A stretch of 48,853 nt of DNA from JAFMKE01 sp047621945. Lineage in GTDB: Bacteria > Bacteroidota > Bacteroidia > Chitinophagales > UBA8649. The notes under the pieces are model-generated. The model did no database searches. It was not told the origin of the DNA and worked only from the letters and a program-made list of their open reading frames with translations. Below, piece after piece: positions 18,173 to 25,414 of the stretch. The translations under genes were made by a program, and so were the position numbers. The DNA lies in NCBI GenBank assembly GCA_047621945.1, contig JBLHMK010000004.1, positions 1 to 48,853 on the forward strand, written 5' to 3'. Position 1 is the stretch's first letter. Every line of letters starts with the position of its first letter.

Positions 18173-18256
18173 ACAATTTTAGAGCAATTACATATACCTA
18201 GACCTAATAAGAATTAAAGCCGGAATAAATCAGCTAATTTTACGTCAATTGTTTTG

Positions 18257-18817
18257 ATGTCCTTAAGGCCTATTATAAAAACACAATTTCTTCTAATTAC
18301 GCTCTGGTGTGCTTTCCAAACAATGCACGCGCAGACCATTTCTATTGACGAAATATTGGCACTAAACCTTGAAGAAGACAAAGGTCCTTTTGCAACACTG
18401 AATGATGAACTGGTTTTAATTCAAGGCGCCAAAAATGTACTTAAGGACTCTCTAATGTAGTGGCCGTATTCTGACATTCTCATTCTATCCGATTCCCTAC
18501 CCAGCCGTGTCAATCCTTTTTCATTAAGTCTTACTTTAGACACCCACTTCAATCGCTTGCTTTGATTAGTAGAATTGGATAGTCGCTTAAGCGCTTCAGA
18601 AATTAGTTCAAAAGCACGATTAATATTTAACGAGTATAGCGCTAATCCTCCAACCTTAATCAAAGAAAAAATTAGGCTTCAAATGGAAGATGATGATCTC
18701 TTGGGATTCTATTACTTGAACCCTAAACAACGAGCTAATCTAAAACCCGAGATTAGGCTTAAAGGAATACACCTATTCAATCGTTATGAGTACCTTATAA
18801 GGTTTTCAATTAAATAA
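18257..18817 (+). pseudogene. Secreted protein gene broken by two in-frame stops
   Basis: One reading frame runs from the ATG at 18257 to the TAA at 18815-18817 and is interrupted only by TAG at 18458-18460 and TGA at 18563-18565. The first part encodes a clear signal peptide (FLLITLWCAFQTMHAQ) and a start of a mature domain. Between the stops the frame reads WPYSDILILSDSLPSR, and after the TGA it continues protein-like (SSKARLIFNEYSAN, DDDLLGFYYLNPKQRANL). No frame change is needed to join the parts, which argues for a ~186-residue exported protein inactivated by point mutations. I do not recognise the family. A shorter product from the 5' part alone is possible. Confidence 0.6.
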
Positions 18818-18865
18818 GCGAATAGAATATATGATTGGCATTCCTCTTTTTACACATTGAAACTA

Positions 18866-18873
18866 TATCTTTG
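18866..18873 (+). promoter_or_regulatory. -7 box for the secreted endonuclease
   Basis: TATCTTTG, an exact TAnnTTTG match, lies 23 bases upstream of the ATG at 18897. A -33 box at the standard spacing is not obvious. Confidence 0.5.
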
Positions 18874-18896
18874 CTCATCACACCAAATCATTCACT

Positions 18897-20324
18897 ATGT
18901 TAAGATTTTTTACTTTTTTATTTGCGCTATTATCTATTGGGCTTTCATTTGGACAGACAGAACCTACTACACAGCCTAATACTTTAAATTTTTCGGGAAT
19001 AAGAACCTACCGAGCCAGTGCATCTTTTTCCAGTACTGGAGCAGATGGGCATTTGGTGGTTATCAGTAAAAATCCTATTACTTTTAGTCCTGTAGACAAT
19101 ACTAACTATTTAAAAGGACAGCACATCGGCGATGTAAAAGTTGGATCTGTTGGTGGAGGAACTTTCACCTTCTTTAAGAACCTCTTTCAAGACAACACTT
19201 ATTATGTAGCTGTTTATGCATTCAACGAGCAAGGAGCAAACATTAACTATAAAAGTGATTCGCCTTTAACCGGAACAGTAAAAACTTCTAGCATCAATTA
19301 TGGCAACTATTATAATAGTATAGATTTTAATGCTAGCACGGTAGTTGATGATTTAACGAACCTCATTCAACCGCATACTCAAATTACTTATGGCCAGTTT
19401 GACGAAAACATTGTCGCTGACTTGTTTGAGACAGATACTGTAGTTGGTGGTACGGCTCAAAAATATGTGACCTGCCAATATAGTAATGAGCACCGCCTTT
19501 ACACGGGGACTTTTGCCTTTACGAACCCCCCTCCTGGCTATAGTAGAGAGCACAGAATGGCCTTTTCTTGGATTAATTTTCAAGGAATTACAAGAGCTGA
19601 CTTTGAGGATACAGATGAAGGCTGTGATGTGCATTCTTTAGACCTTGTTCAAAATCAGGTAAATTCTAGCAGAAGTAACGAACCTTTTGGTGATGTAGAT
19701 AATGCATGGGCAAATTCATACTTAGATTTTAAAATAGGAACTGATGTGAACAGTCTTTTGGTTGCAGAGCCTAAGGAAGATATTAAAGGAGATGTTGCAA
19801 GAGCAATGTTCTATATGATGTTAGCTTATAATGGTAAATATGGAGAAAATTGGGGTTTAGATAATTTATTAAGCGCTGCACAAGATCAAGATCTTCAAGT
19901 ATTATTAGATTGGCACTACGATGACTTACCAGGCGATTTTGAAAAAACTCGTCATGAATATGTTGCAGAAAAGCAAGGTAATCGTAATCCATTTGTAGAC
20001 TTTCCTCAGTTAGTTGACTGTATAGACTTTATTGATGTTACAAAGCGAGCAAACTGCGATATAAACGTGGGAATTAGTTCTCGGGCAAACAATGAATTTG
20101 GCACTTTCGTGTACCCTAACCCTAGCTATGGAATGCTATACATCCAAAACCTTAAAGCTAAAGATGTTAAGAAAATTCACATTTTCAATTTAATTGGTGT
20201 TGAACAAGAACAATACACATTAGATGCTGATAGCATTAACGTTGAAAACCTTGACAAAGGCATATACATCTTGTCTATTCAAACCAAGAAGAAAAACTAC
20301 ATTAGTAAATTTCAATTAAAATAG
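18897..20324 (+). CDS. Secreted endonuclease I family nuclease with T9SS sorting domain
   Basis: 475-residue exported DNase/RNase-like protein. The signal peptide ends at LSFGQ (about residue 20). An FnIII-like region spans about 25-125. The endonuclease I domain spans about 135-380, with YSREHRMAFSW (EH at 218-219 in the place of the family's metal and general-base pair), DVHSLDLVQNQVNSSRSNEPFG at 244 onward, KGDVARAMFYM, and QGNRNPFVDFPQ. The last ~75 residues are a T9SS type A domain (VYPNPSYGMLYIQNL ... GIYILSIQT). The proline common after the EH motif is missing, so activity is likely but not certain. Outside the cell it could degrade DNA for phosphate or nucleosides. Confidence 0.88.
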   Translation: MLRFFTFLFALLSIGLSFGQTEPTTQPNTLNFSGIRTYRASASFSSTGADGHLVVISKNPITFSPVDNTNYLKGQHIGDVKVGSVGGGTFTFFKNLFQDNTYYVAVYAFNEQGANINYKSDSPLTGTVKTSSINYGNYYNSIDFNASTVVDDLTNLIQPHTQITYGQFDENIVADLFETDTVVGGTAQKYVTCQYSNEHRLYTGTFAFTNPPPGYSREHRMAFSWINFQGITRADFEDTDEGCDVHSLDLVQNQVNSSRSNEPFGDVDNAWANSYLDFKIGTDVNSLLVAEPKEDIKGDVARAMFYMMLAYNGKYGENWGLDNLLSAAQDQDLQVLLDWHYDDLPGDFEKTRHEYVAEKQGNRNPFVDFPQLVDCIDFIDVTKRANCDINVGISSRANNEFGTFVYPNPSYGMLYIQNLKAKDVKKIHIFNLIGVEQEQYTLDADSINVENLDKGIYILSIQTKKKNYISKFQLK

Positions 20325-20356
20325 CTACTAGCTATTCACATACCGTTAATAATTTG

Positions 20357-20390
20357 TTTGCATGTAAGCCGAAATAAGGTTTTATATTTG
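20357..20390 (+). promoter_or_regulatory. Promoter of the 810-aa secreted protein gene
   Basis: A TTTG at 20357-20360 and TATATTTG at 20383-20390 are separated by 22 bases, close to the Bacteroidota -33/-7 arrangement. The ATG at 20410 is 19 bases further on. This is the best complete promoter pair I see in the window. Confidence 0.6.
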
Positions 20391-20409
20391 CAGTAAATAA
20401 ACTTTTAAC

Positions 20410-22842
20410 ATGAAAAAAATATACTCATTTTTACTTTTTATGGCAGTAGCTTCTTTTGCACTTGCCCAATCCCCTTGGATTAATGAAATTCATTATGATA
20501 ATGCTGGTGGTGATGTTGATGAAGGATTCGAAATTGCCGGTCCTGCTGGAACAGATCTTTCTTGTTACGCTGTTATGCTTTATAACGGTAGTGATGACGA
20601 ATTATACGGAAACAATAATGATTCCATAGTATTAACTGGATCTATCGATGACGAAGGTTGCGGATTTGGTGCTGTTTGGTTTGGTCTACCAGCCAATGGC
20701 CTGCAAAACGGTGCTCCTGATGGAATTGGTTTATATAACCATTGTACATCTACCGTTGTTCAATTCTTAAGTTATGAAGGTGTTATTGCTTCTGCCGGTG
20801 ACGGACCAATGATTGGATTGGCTTCTACAGATATTGGTGTTATGGAAAGTGGTATTCAAGTTATTGGTGGATCTCTTCAATTAACAGGTATAGGAACAAG
20901 TTATGCTAGTTTTACTTGGGATAGTACAGGGGTTAACTCTACTGATGTTTTAAATCCTGGTCAATTAGTATGTGGAGCTCCTGCAGATACTACAGTTAAA
21001 TTTACTACTACATCTTCAACAACTAACGAAGGTGTTGGTACTTTTACTTTAAACTTAAGCATTGATCAAATTACTAATGCAAATCAAACAGTTGATGTTG
21101 CTTTACTTAGCGGTACTGCGGCTAACTTAACAAACACCTTCCCTGAAATAGTAACTTTTACAGCTGGTTCAAACAGCGCAACTCTAGTATTGAATTTAGT
21201 TGATGATGCCGTTATTGAATCAGATGAAACGTATGAATTCATTTTGCAGAGTCCTTCTGCCCTTGTTTTAGGAAGTGATAGTATTTTTACTTTGACTGCT
21301 GAAGATGATGATACGCCTATTCAAACATACCCTATTGCAACTGTTACTGCCGTAGATGCTTCAGGTGTTGTTGATTCAACAGGTCTTGAATGTAAATTAT
21401 ACGGAATTGTAAATAGTCCTGACAGAGGATTTAGTAGTACTGAATTTTCTTTCCACGATGGAACAGGTGCAATTACTGCTTATAATGGTGGAACTTCAAT
21501 AAGCTATGATGCTACAGTTGGAGATTCTGTTGAAGTTATCGGAACAATTGGAGAAAGATTCGGTGTTACCGTGATTACTTCTCTTACAAGTGTGACCGCT
21601 CTAAGTTCAGGAGCTACGGTTGTCGCTGTAGCTGCAAGTTTGCCAATCGAAAGCAACGAATCTTTCTTGATTCGTGTAGATGGACTGCAGTTAGTAGATG
21701 CTGCTCAATGGACTACAGGAACAGGTCAATCTGGATTTGATGTTCAGGTATATACTGCTAACAATGATACTTTCATTGTAAGAATTGATAGAGATTATGA
21801 TGATTTATATAATTCAACAGATATCCCATGTGGTGTTTTTGATGTAATTGGTGTAGGTAGTCAATATGACATTACTTCACCATTCACTGAAAATTATCAG
21901 TTAGTACCAAGATTCTTATCAGACTTCATGGATACTTGTACCATCGTTGCTCCTAGCTTAACTATTGGAGCTGCTTCAGAAGTTGATGCTGTTACTGGTG
22001 AGCCCGTATTGTTTGGATCAAATGCAACTTTAAAAGGAATTATAACAAGTCCTGATTTTAGAGAATTACAAGGTGATGGTACTGAGTTTAGTTTTGCTGA
22101 TGCCACAGGTGGTATTTGGGCTTACTCAACCGATTCAGCAATAAGTTTCAACCCTGTGGTTGGAGATTCAGTTGAAGTAAGTGGCGAGATTTACGGAAGC
22201 TCTGGGGTAACAAGATTAAGAATTGCTACAGTTACTTCTTTAGGTGCAGCTACTCCTTTCACCCCAACAGTTGTAACATCAGCATTGGATGAAAGTCATG
22301 AAGCTGAGTTAATTACTTTAGAAGATTTGGAAATCACATCTGGTTCATGGGCAACCACTGGTGGTTCTTATAATATTAGTGCTACAAACAGCAACGGAAC
22401 ATACGACATCCGTATTGATGCTGATAGAGCAGAACTGTTCCAACCAATCTTATCTAGTGGAGAAACTTTCCACTTAACAGGTATTGGTACTCAATTTGAT
22501 CCTACTGCTCCTAGAACAGAAGGATACCAAGTGTTACCAAGATTTGATAGCGATATTAATATTCAAGTCGTAGGTATCAAAGAGATTGAATTAGCAAACT
22601 TTAGTGTTAGCCCAGTGCCAGCTACTGAAGTATTGAACGTTCAATTTGATTTTGACACTCAAGAAGTAGCTTCGGCTAGATTAATCAATGTGATTGGTCA
22701 AGTTGCAGTTGCACAAGAAATGAACTTGTTGAAAGGAAGTAACCAACAAACTATTTTAGTAGGTGATTTGAACCCTGGATTCTATGTGTTACAAATTGAA
22801 ACTTCTAAAGGTTTTAATAACACTAGCGTTTTGATTAAGTAA
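20410..22842 (+). CDS. Large T9SS-secreted protein with LTD-like, Calx-beta-like and repeated beta domains
   Basis: 810-residue exported protein without a recognised catalytic site. A signal peptide (ending ALAQ, residue 20) is followed by an LTD-like beta domain (WINEIHYDNAGGD..., about 20-188). A Calx-beta-like domain follows at about 195-300 (TVKFTTTSSTTNEGVGTFTLNL ... DDAVIESDETYEF). Then come two copies of a ~200-residue OB-like module at about 305-505 and 520-725; both contain FS(F)xDxTGxIxAY, VGDSVEV and an FDVIG or FHLTGIG-type end with VLPRF or VPRF. A T9SS type A sorting domain ends the protein (VSPVPATEVLNVQFDF ... GFYVLQIETS). Similar modules occur on secreted nucleases, and a secreted endonuclease lies just upstream, so a shared extracellular role is possible but inferred. 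Confidence 0.82.
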   Translation: MKKIYSFLLFMAVASFALAQSPWINEIHYDNAGGDVDEGFEIAGPAGTDLSCYAVMLYNGSDDELYGNNNDSIVLTGSIDDEGCGFGAVWFGLPANGLQNGAPDGIGLYNHCTSTVVQFLSYEGVIASAGDGPMIGLASTDIGVMESGIQVIGGSLQLTGIGTSYASFTWDSTGVNSTDVLNPGQLVCGAPADTTVKFTTTSSTTNEGVGTFTLNLSIDQITNANQTVDVALLSGTAANLTNTFPEIVTFTAGSNSATLVLNLVDDAVIESDETYEFILQSPSALVLGSDSIFTLTAEDDDTPIQTYPIATVTAVDASGVVDSTGLECKLYGIVNSPDRGFSSTEFSFHDGTGAITAYNGGTSISYDATVGDSVEVIGTIGERFGVTVITSLTSVTALSSGATVVAVAASLPIESNESFLIRVDGLQLVDAAQWTTGTGQSGFDVQVYTANNDTFIVRIDRDYDDLYNSTDIPCGVFDVIGVGSQYDITSPFTENYQLVPRFLSDFMDTCTIVAPSLTIGAASEVDAVTGEPVLFGSNATLKGIITSPDFRELQGDGTEFSFADATGGIWAYSTDSAISFNPVVGDSVEVSGEIYGSSGVTRLRIATVTSLGAATPFTPTVVTSALDESHEAELITLEDLEITSGSWATTGGSYNISATNSNGTYDIRIDADRAELFQPILSSGETFHLTGIGTQFDPTAPRTEGYQVLPRFDSDINIQVVGIKEIELANFSVSPVPATEVLNVQFDFDTQEVASARLINVIGQVAVAQEMNLLKGSNQQTILVGDLNPGFYVLQIETSKGFNNTSVLIK

Positions 22843-22861
22843 GGATATTCAAATTCTATAT

Positions 22862-22894
22862 AAAAAGCCCCGAGAGTTTCTCTCGGGGCTTTTT
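22862..22894 (+). terminator. Strong terminator after the 810-aa secreted protein
   Basis: AAAAAGCCCCGAGAG pairs with CTCTCGGGGCTTTTT over 15 base pairs with a three-base TTT loop. It lies 20 bases past the stop and has a T-run on its 3' side. The A-run on the other side could make it bidirectional. Confidence 0.9.
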
Positions 22895-22944
22895 GTTTCG
22901 GTAGTCACGAGCTGCAAGCTGTCGCTAGTGGAGTTATTTGGGCA

Positions 22945-22976
22945 GGGTTCCGAACCTTTGGAAAGGTTCGGAGCCC
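22945..22976. repeat. Palindromic repeat, copy 1
   Basis: GGGTTCCGAACCTTT (22945-22959) and AAAGGTTCGGAGCCC (22962-22976) form a 15-base stem with one G-T-type mismatch and a two-base loop. The core GGTTCCGAACC is shared with a second palindrome at 37880-37908. It lies eight bases beyond the stop of a minus-strand gene remnant. It resembles the REP-like intergenic palindromes of bacterial genomes and has no terminator-like T-run. Confidence 0.75.
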
Positions 22977-22984
22977 TTGCTTCG

Positions 22985-23185
22985 CTATTTTCCTTTCGTA
23001 ATATGCAAAGAGATATCATCTATCAAGTATGCGCTGGTTACATCACACTCTACATAAAATAGGTAGTCGTTATAGAAACCTGCGTTTAACAAATCTGTAT
23101 AGTGTTCTTCATCTCCTGATTCTAAATCCACCACTACAGCTTCGTAGAAATAAGCCCAAAACAATTGATAATAATCCGTATTTCC
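22985..23185 (-). pseudogene. 5'-truncated gene remnant
   Basis: A minus-strand frame of 66 codons without a credible start runs from just after a TGA (23186-23188) to a TAG at 22985-22987. It reads protein-like: DYYQLFWAYFYEAVVVDLE, NDYLFYVECDVTSAYLID, ending ISLHITKGK. The look is of the C-terminal end of a beta-rich secreted protein. I see no upstream continuation. Besides this remnant, the 384-base gap between 22842 and 23227 holds only a terminator and a palindrome. It may be a chance open frame. Confidence 0.45.
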
Positions 23186-23226
23186 TCATTTTTTTCTAAT
23201 CTTTGCTATCAAATTTAGTTTTTTAA

Positions 23227-23541
23227 GTGGAATTATTAAAAAAGCAAATACAAAACTCCTTACAACTTCGTCCAGAATTAGTGGAAAAAGTAGCTACTGA
23301 AGAGGAGCTTTTAGATTTAATCGAAACGCTTATTGAAGAATTAGTCAATAATGATTTTGAAAAATTATTACTCCTGCTGTATCGTCTAGATGTGAGTGAA
23401 AAGAAGGTTAAAAAAGCCATCGATTTATCTGGACCCACAAAAGCATCTAGAAGCATCGCTGAACTTGTTTTAGCTCGAGAAAAAGAAAAAGCCATTTCAA
23501 GAGAAAAGTATAAGACCGATAGTTCCGATTGGGAATTTTAA
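23227..23541 (+). CDS. Unknown helical cytosolic protein (104 aa), GTG start
   Basis: I recognise no family with certainty. The frame opens at a GTG at 23227 and contains no ATG near its start, so the GTG is probably used. The protein is helical and highly charged: LLDLIETLIEELVNNDFEKLLLLLYRLDVSE is a leucine-rich segment at about 28-58, followed by KKVKKAIDLSGPTKASRSIAELVLAREKEK. No signal or membrane segment. The gene at 23554 starts 12 bases after its stop, so the two are likely one transcript. The leading part recalls conserved Bacteroidota small proteins of unknown function. Confidence 0.75.
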   Translation: MELLKKQIQNSLQLRPELVEKVATEEELLDLIETLIEELVNNDFEKLLLLLYRLDVSEKKVKKAIDLSGPTKASRSIAELVLAREKEKAISREKYKTDSSDWEF

Positions 23542-23553
23542 GAAAGACTAGCT

Positions 23554-24165
23554 ATGAAAAAAATTGAACTCGTTCTTGGATTTAGTGCATTAATTTCAGC
23601 AATACTGAATCTGTTTGACTACCCAATGTCCGCTCAACTCTTAATTGTGAGCATAGGTAACTTAAGTATCTTCTATATGTATTTAGGAATTCCACTATTG
23701 AATAACATTCCTTTTAGAAAGATGTTTCAACGAGCCAGTTATGAAGGGATCTCCAAACTGCGTTTTATTGGCGCTCTTGCCCTAGGCTTAACTCTTTCCG
23801 CATCTTTACTTGGCTTACTGTTTAAACTGATGCTTTGGCCTAATGCGAATCTTGAGTTAGTTATTGGTTTCTCCGGATTATGTATTGCACTCGGTGTGGC
23901 GATTTGGAGATACTTAAAAAACAATGACTCCTTCTATATGGGTGTGTTCAAACGTATAGCCATTTTTATGGTATTAGTTGTCGGTGGATTAGCCATTCCT
24001 AAATATACGGTCCTTGAGTTTAAGTACAGCGAATATCCCGGATATGTAGAAGCTTTTATTCAGCGGAATGAGCACCCAAACAATAAAGAGTTCGCAGACA
24101 ACCTAGAAATCGAAAGGCAAAAGATGTTGGATGAAATGCGTGTTAAGCAAACTTCAGAAGAATAG
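23554..24165 (+). CDS. Multi-pass membrane protein of unknown function (203 aa)
   Basis: Hydrophobic segments are visible at about residues 5-22, 28-50, 70-92, 98-115 and 128-148, giving about five membrane spans and a charged C-terminal tail (EIERQKMLDEMRVKQ). I do not recognise the family; a distant likeness to the GldL-type membrane region is only an impression. It follows the helical protein at 23227 by 12 bases. Its last 23 bases overlap the opposite-strand lipoprotein gene at 24143-24304. Confidence 0.75.
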   Translation: MKKIELVLGFSALISAILNLFDYPMSAQLLIVSIGNLSIFYMYLGIPLLNNIPFRKMFQRASYEGISKLRFIGALALGLTLSASLLGLLFKLMLWPNANLELVIGFSGLCIALGVAIWRYLKNNDSFYMGVFKRIAIFMVLVVGGLAIPKYTVLEFKYSEYPGYVEAFIQRNEHPNNKEFADNLEIERQKMLDEMRVKQTSEE

Positions 24166-24304
24166 TTTCTGCTGCTTGCACTGGACTATCCATAATTACT
24201 TCACTTTTAGGTTTAAAGCTTGGACAATCGCACTTACTTCCTTTACAAGCTATTAAAAAGCTAGAAGTGGCAAAAATTATCGCAAATACTTTCCAATTTT
24301 TCAT
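24143..24304 (-). CDS. Very small lipoprotein (53 aa)
   Basis: ATG at 24302-24304 gives MKNWKVFAIIFATSSFLIAC, a signal peptide with a lipobox-like FLIAC and Cys at residue 20. The mature part, CKGSKCDCPSFKPKSEVI, is short and cysteine-rich at its start. It is likely an anchored periplasmic or outer-membrane lipoprotein. It ends inside the 3' end of the convergent membrane-protein gene (23 bases of overlap). Small cysteine-rich lipoproteins of this kind are common in Bacteroidota and have no known function. Confidence 0.7.
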   Translation of the reverse strand: MKNWKVFAIIFATSSFLIACKGSKCDCPSFKPKSEVIMDSPVQAAETILLKFA

Positions 24305-24352
24305 ACTTAGTAGGTTTACTTTGCTAAATTAACGTTTAAAGTTTCAAATTCA

Positions 24353-25414
24353 TTGCAAAAAACTATTCTTTACGCAGTATTAAACTGGGGCTTAGGTCAT
24401 GTCACCCGTTCTATTCCTATTATACGTTATCTAAACGATCAAGGTCATCGGGTTATTTTGGTAAGTGATGGAATAGCTTTAGACCTATTGACCAAGGAGT
24501 TTCCTGACCAAACAATAGTTGCCACTAACTCCTATGCCGTGAGTTATGCGAGCAATGCTGCTACTTTCAATATAGAATTAGCACTTCAAATACCGAAGTT
24601 CATGCGCGCTATTAAAGAGGAGCAGAGCCATTGTAAAGCATTATGCGAGGAGTATGGAGTGGATTGCATCATTAGCGACAATCGTTATGGGTTTTATCAA
24701 AAAACTATTCCAAGTGCTTTTATTTGTCACCAACTTCATTTACTTTACCCAGGTAACCGGTTAATAGAAAAAATAGTCAATAAGAGCTATCAAGGCTACT
24801 TAAATAAATTCTCTCAGTTGTGGGTGCCTGATATAAACCCTCCAAATAATTTAAGCGGTCAAATGTCCGATTTAAGCTGGAAAAATGTCCATTACATCGG
24901 TATTGAATCTCGATTTAAACACCAAGCTCAAGCGGTGAAATATGACAGTATAAGTATCTTATCTGGACCTGAACCACAGCGAACACTCTTGGAGGAAGAG
25001 TTATTGAAAAAGCTTCACGAACTTAATGGCAAGCATTGCTTGGTAAGGGGGAGTGGAGAAGTGGACTGGAAAGAAAATCAAGATATACATGTTGTTCACT
25101 TAGCCACAAGTGAGTTATTAAATCAACTTATCAATGAGTCCGCTTTAGTGATTTGCAGAGCCGGGTATACTTCAGTAATGGACTTAATCAAACTGCAGAA
25201 GTCTGCTATTCTTATTCCAACCCCTGGTCAAGCTGAACAAGAGTATTTGGCTTCAAGCTTAGCTGACAAAGAGTGGTTTCAGCAAAGTACTCAAGGAGAG
25301 TTGGTACTTGAAGTAGATACTAAATTTGAGGTGCCTGATTTAGACACCGGTTATCACTTTGAAATTATTCGACAGTTTCTGTCTTCTTCAGTTTCTTTAG
25401 GATCTGATCTTTAA
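24353..25414 (+). CDS. MurG-like glycosyltransferase family protein, TTG start
   Basis: 353-residue GT-B fold protein. The N-terminal acceptor side shows LNWGLGHVTRSIPIIRYL (residues 10-27), and the C-terminal donor side shows ICRAGYTSVMDLI and ILIPTPGQAEQEYLA, resembling GT28 (MurG-type) nucleotide-sugar binding. Acceptor and sugar are unknown. No ATG exists in frame upstream or near the start, so TTG at 24353 is the best start. The last 50 bases overlap the convergent thioredoxin-like gene. It is not part of a visible sugar-biosynthesis cluster. Confidence 0.8.
   Translation: MQKTILYAVLNWGLGHVTRSIPIIRYLNDQGHRVILVSDGIALDLLTKEFPDQTIVATNSYAVSYASNAATFNIELALQIPKFMRAIKEEQSHCKALCEEYGVDCIISDNRYGFYQKTIPSAFICHQLHLLYPGNRLIEKIVNKSYQGYLNKFSQLWVPDINPPNNLSGQMSDLSWKNVHYIGIESRFKHQAQAVKYDSISILSGPEPQRTLLEEELLKKLHELNGKHCLVRGSGEVDWKENQDIHVVHLATSELLNQLINESALVICRAGYTSVMDLIKLQKSAILIPTPGQAEQEYLASSLADKEWFQQSTQGELVLEVDTKFEVPDLDTGYHFEIIRQFLSSSVSLGSDL

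Noticed and set aside
18421..18663. Minus-strand 80-codon open frame over the secreted pseudogene
   Set aside because: The plus strand has a signal peptide and a longer coherent frame. The minus frame has no such features, although it cannot be fully excluded.
22945..22976. Palindrome taken as a terminator
   Set aside because: There is no T-run after either arm, and a strong terminator already lies 50 bases upstream. A dispersed repeat fits better.
23554..24165. Membrane protein called as GldL
   Set aside because: The likeness is limited to hydrophobic segments. No GldK, GldM or GldN gene lies nearby, so the name is not supported.
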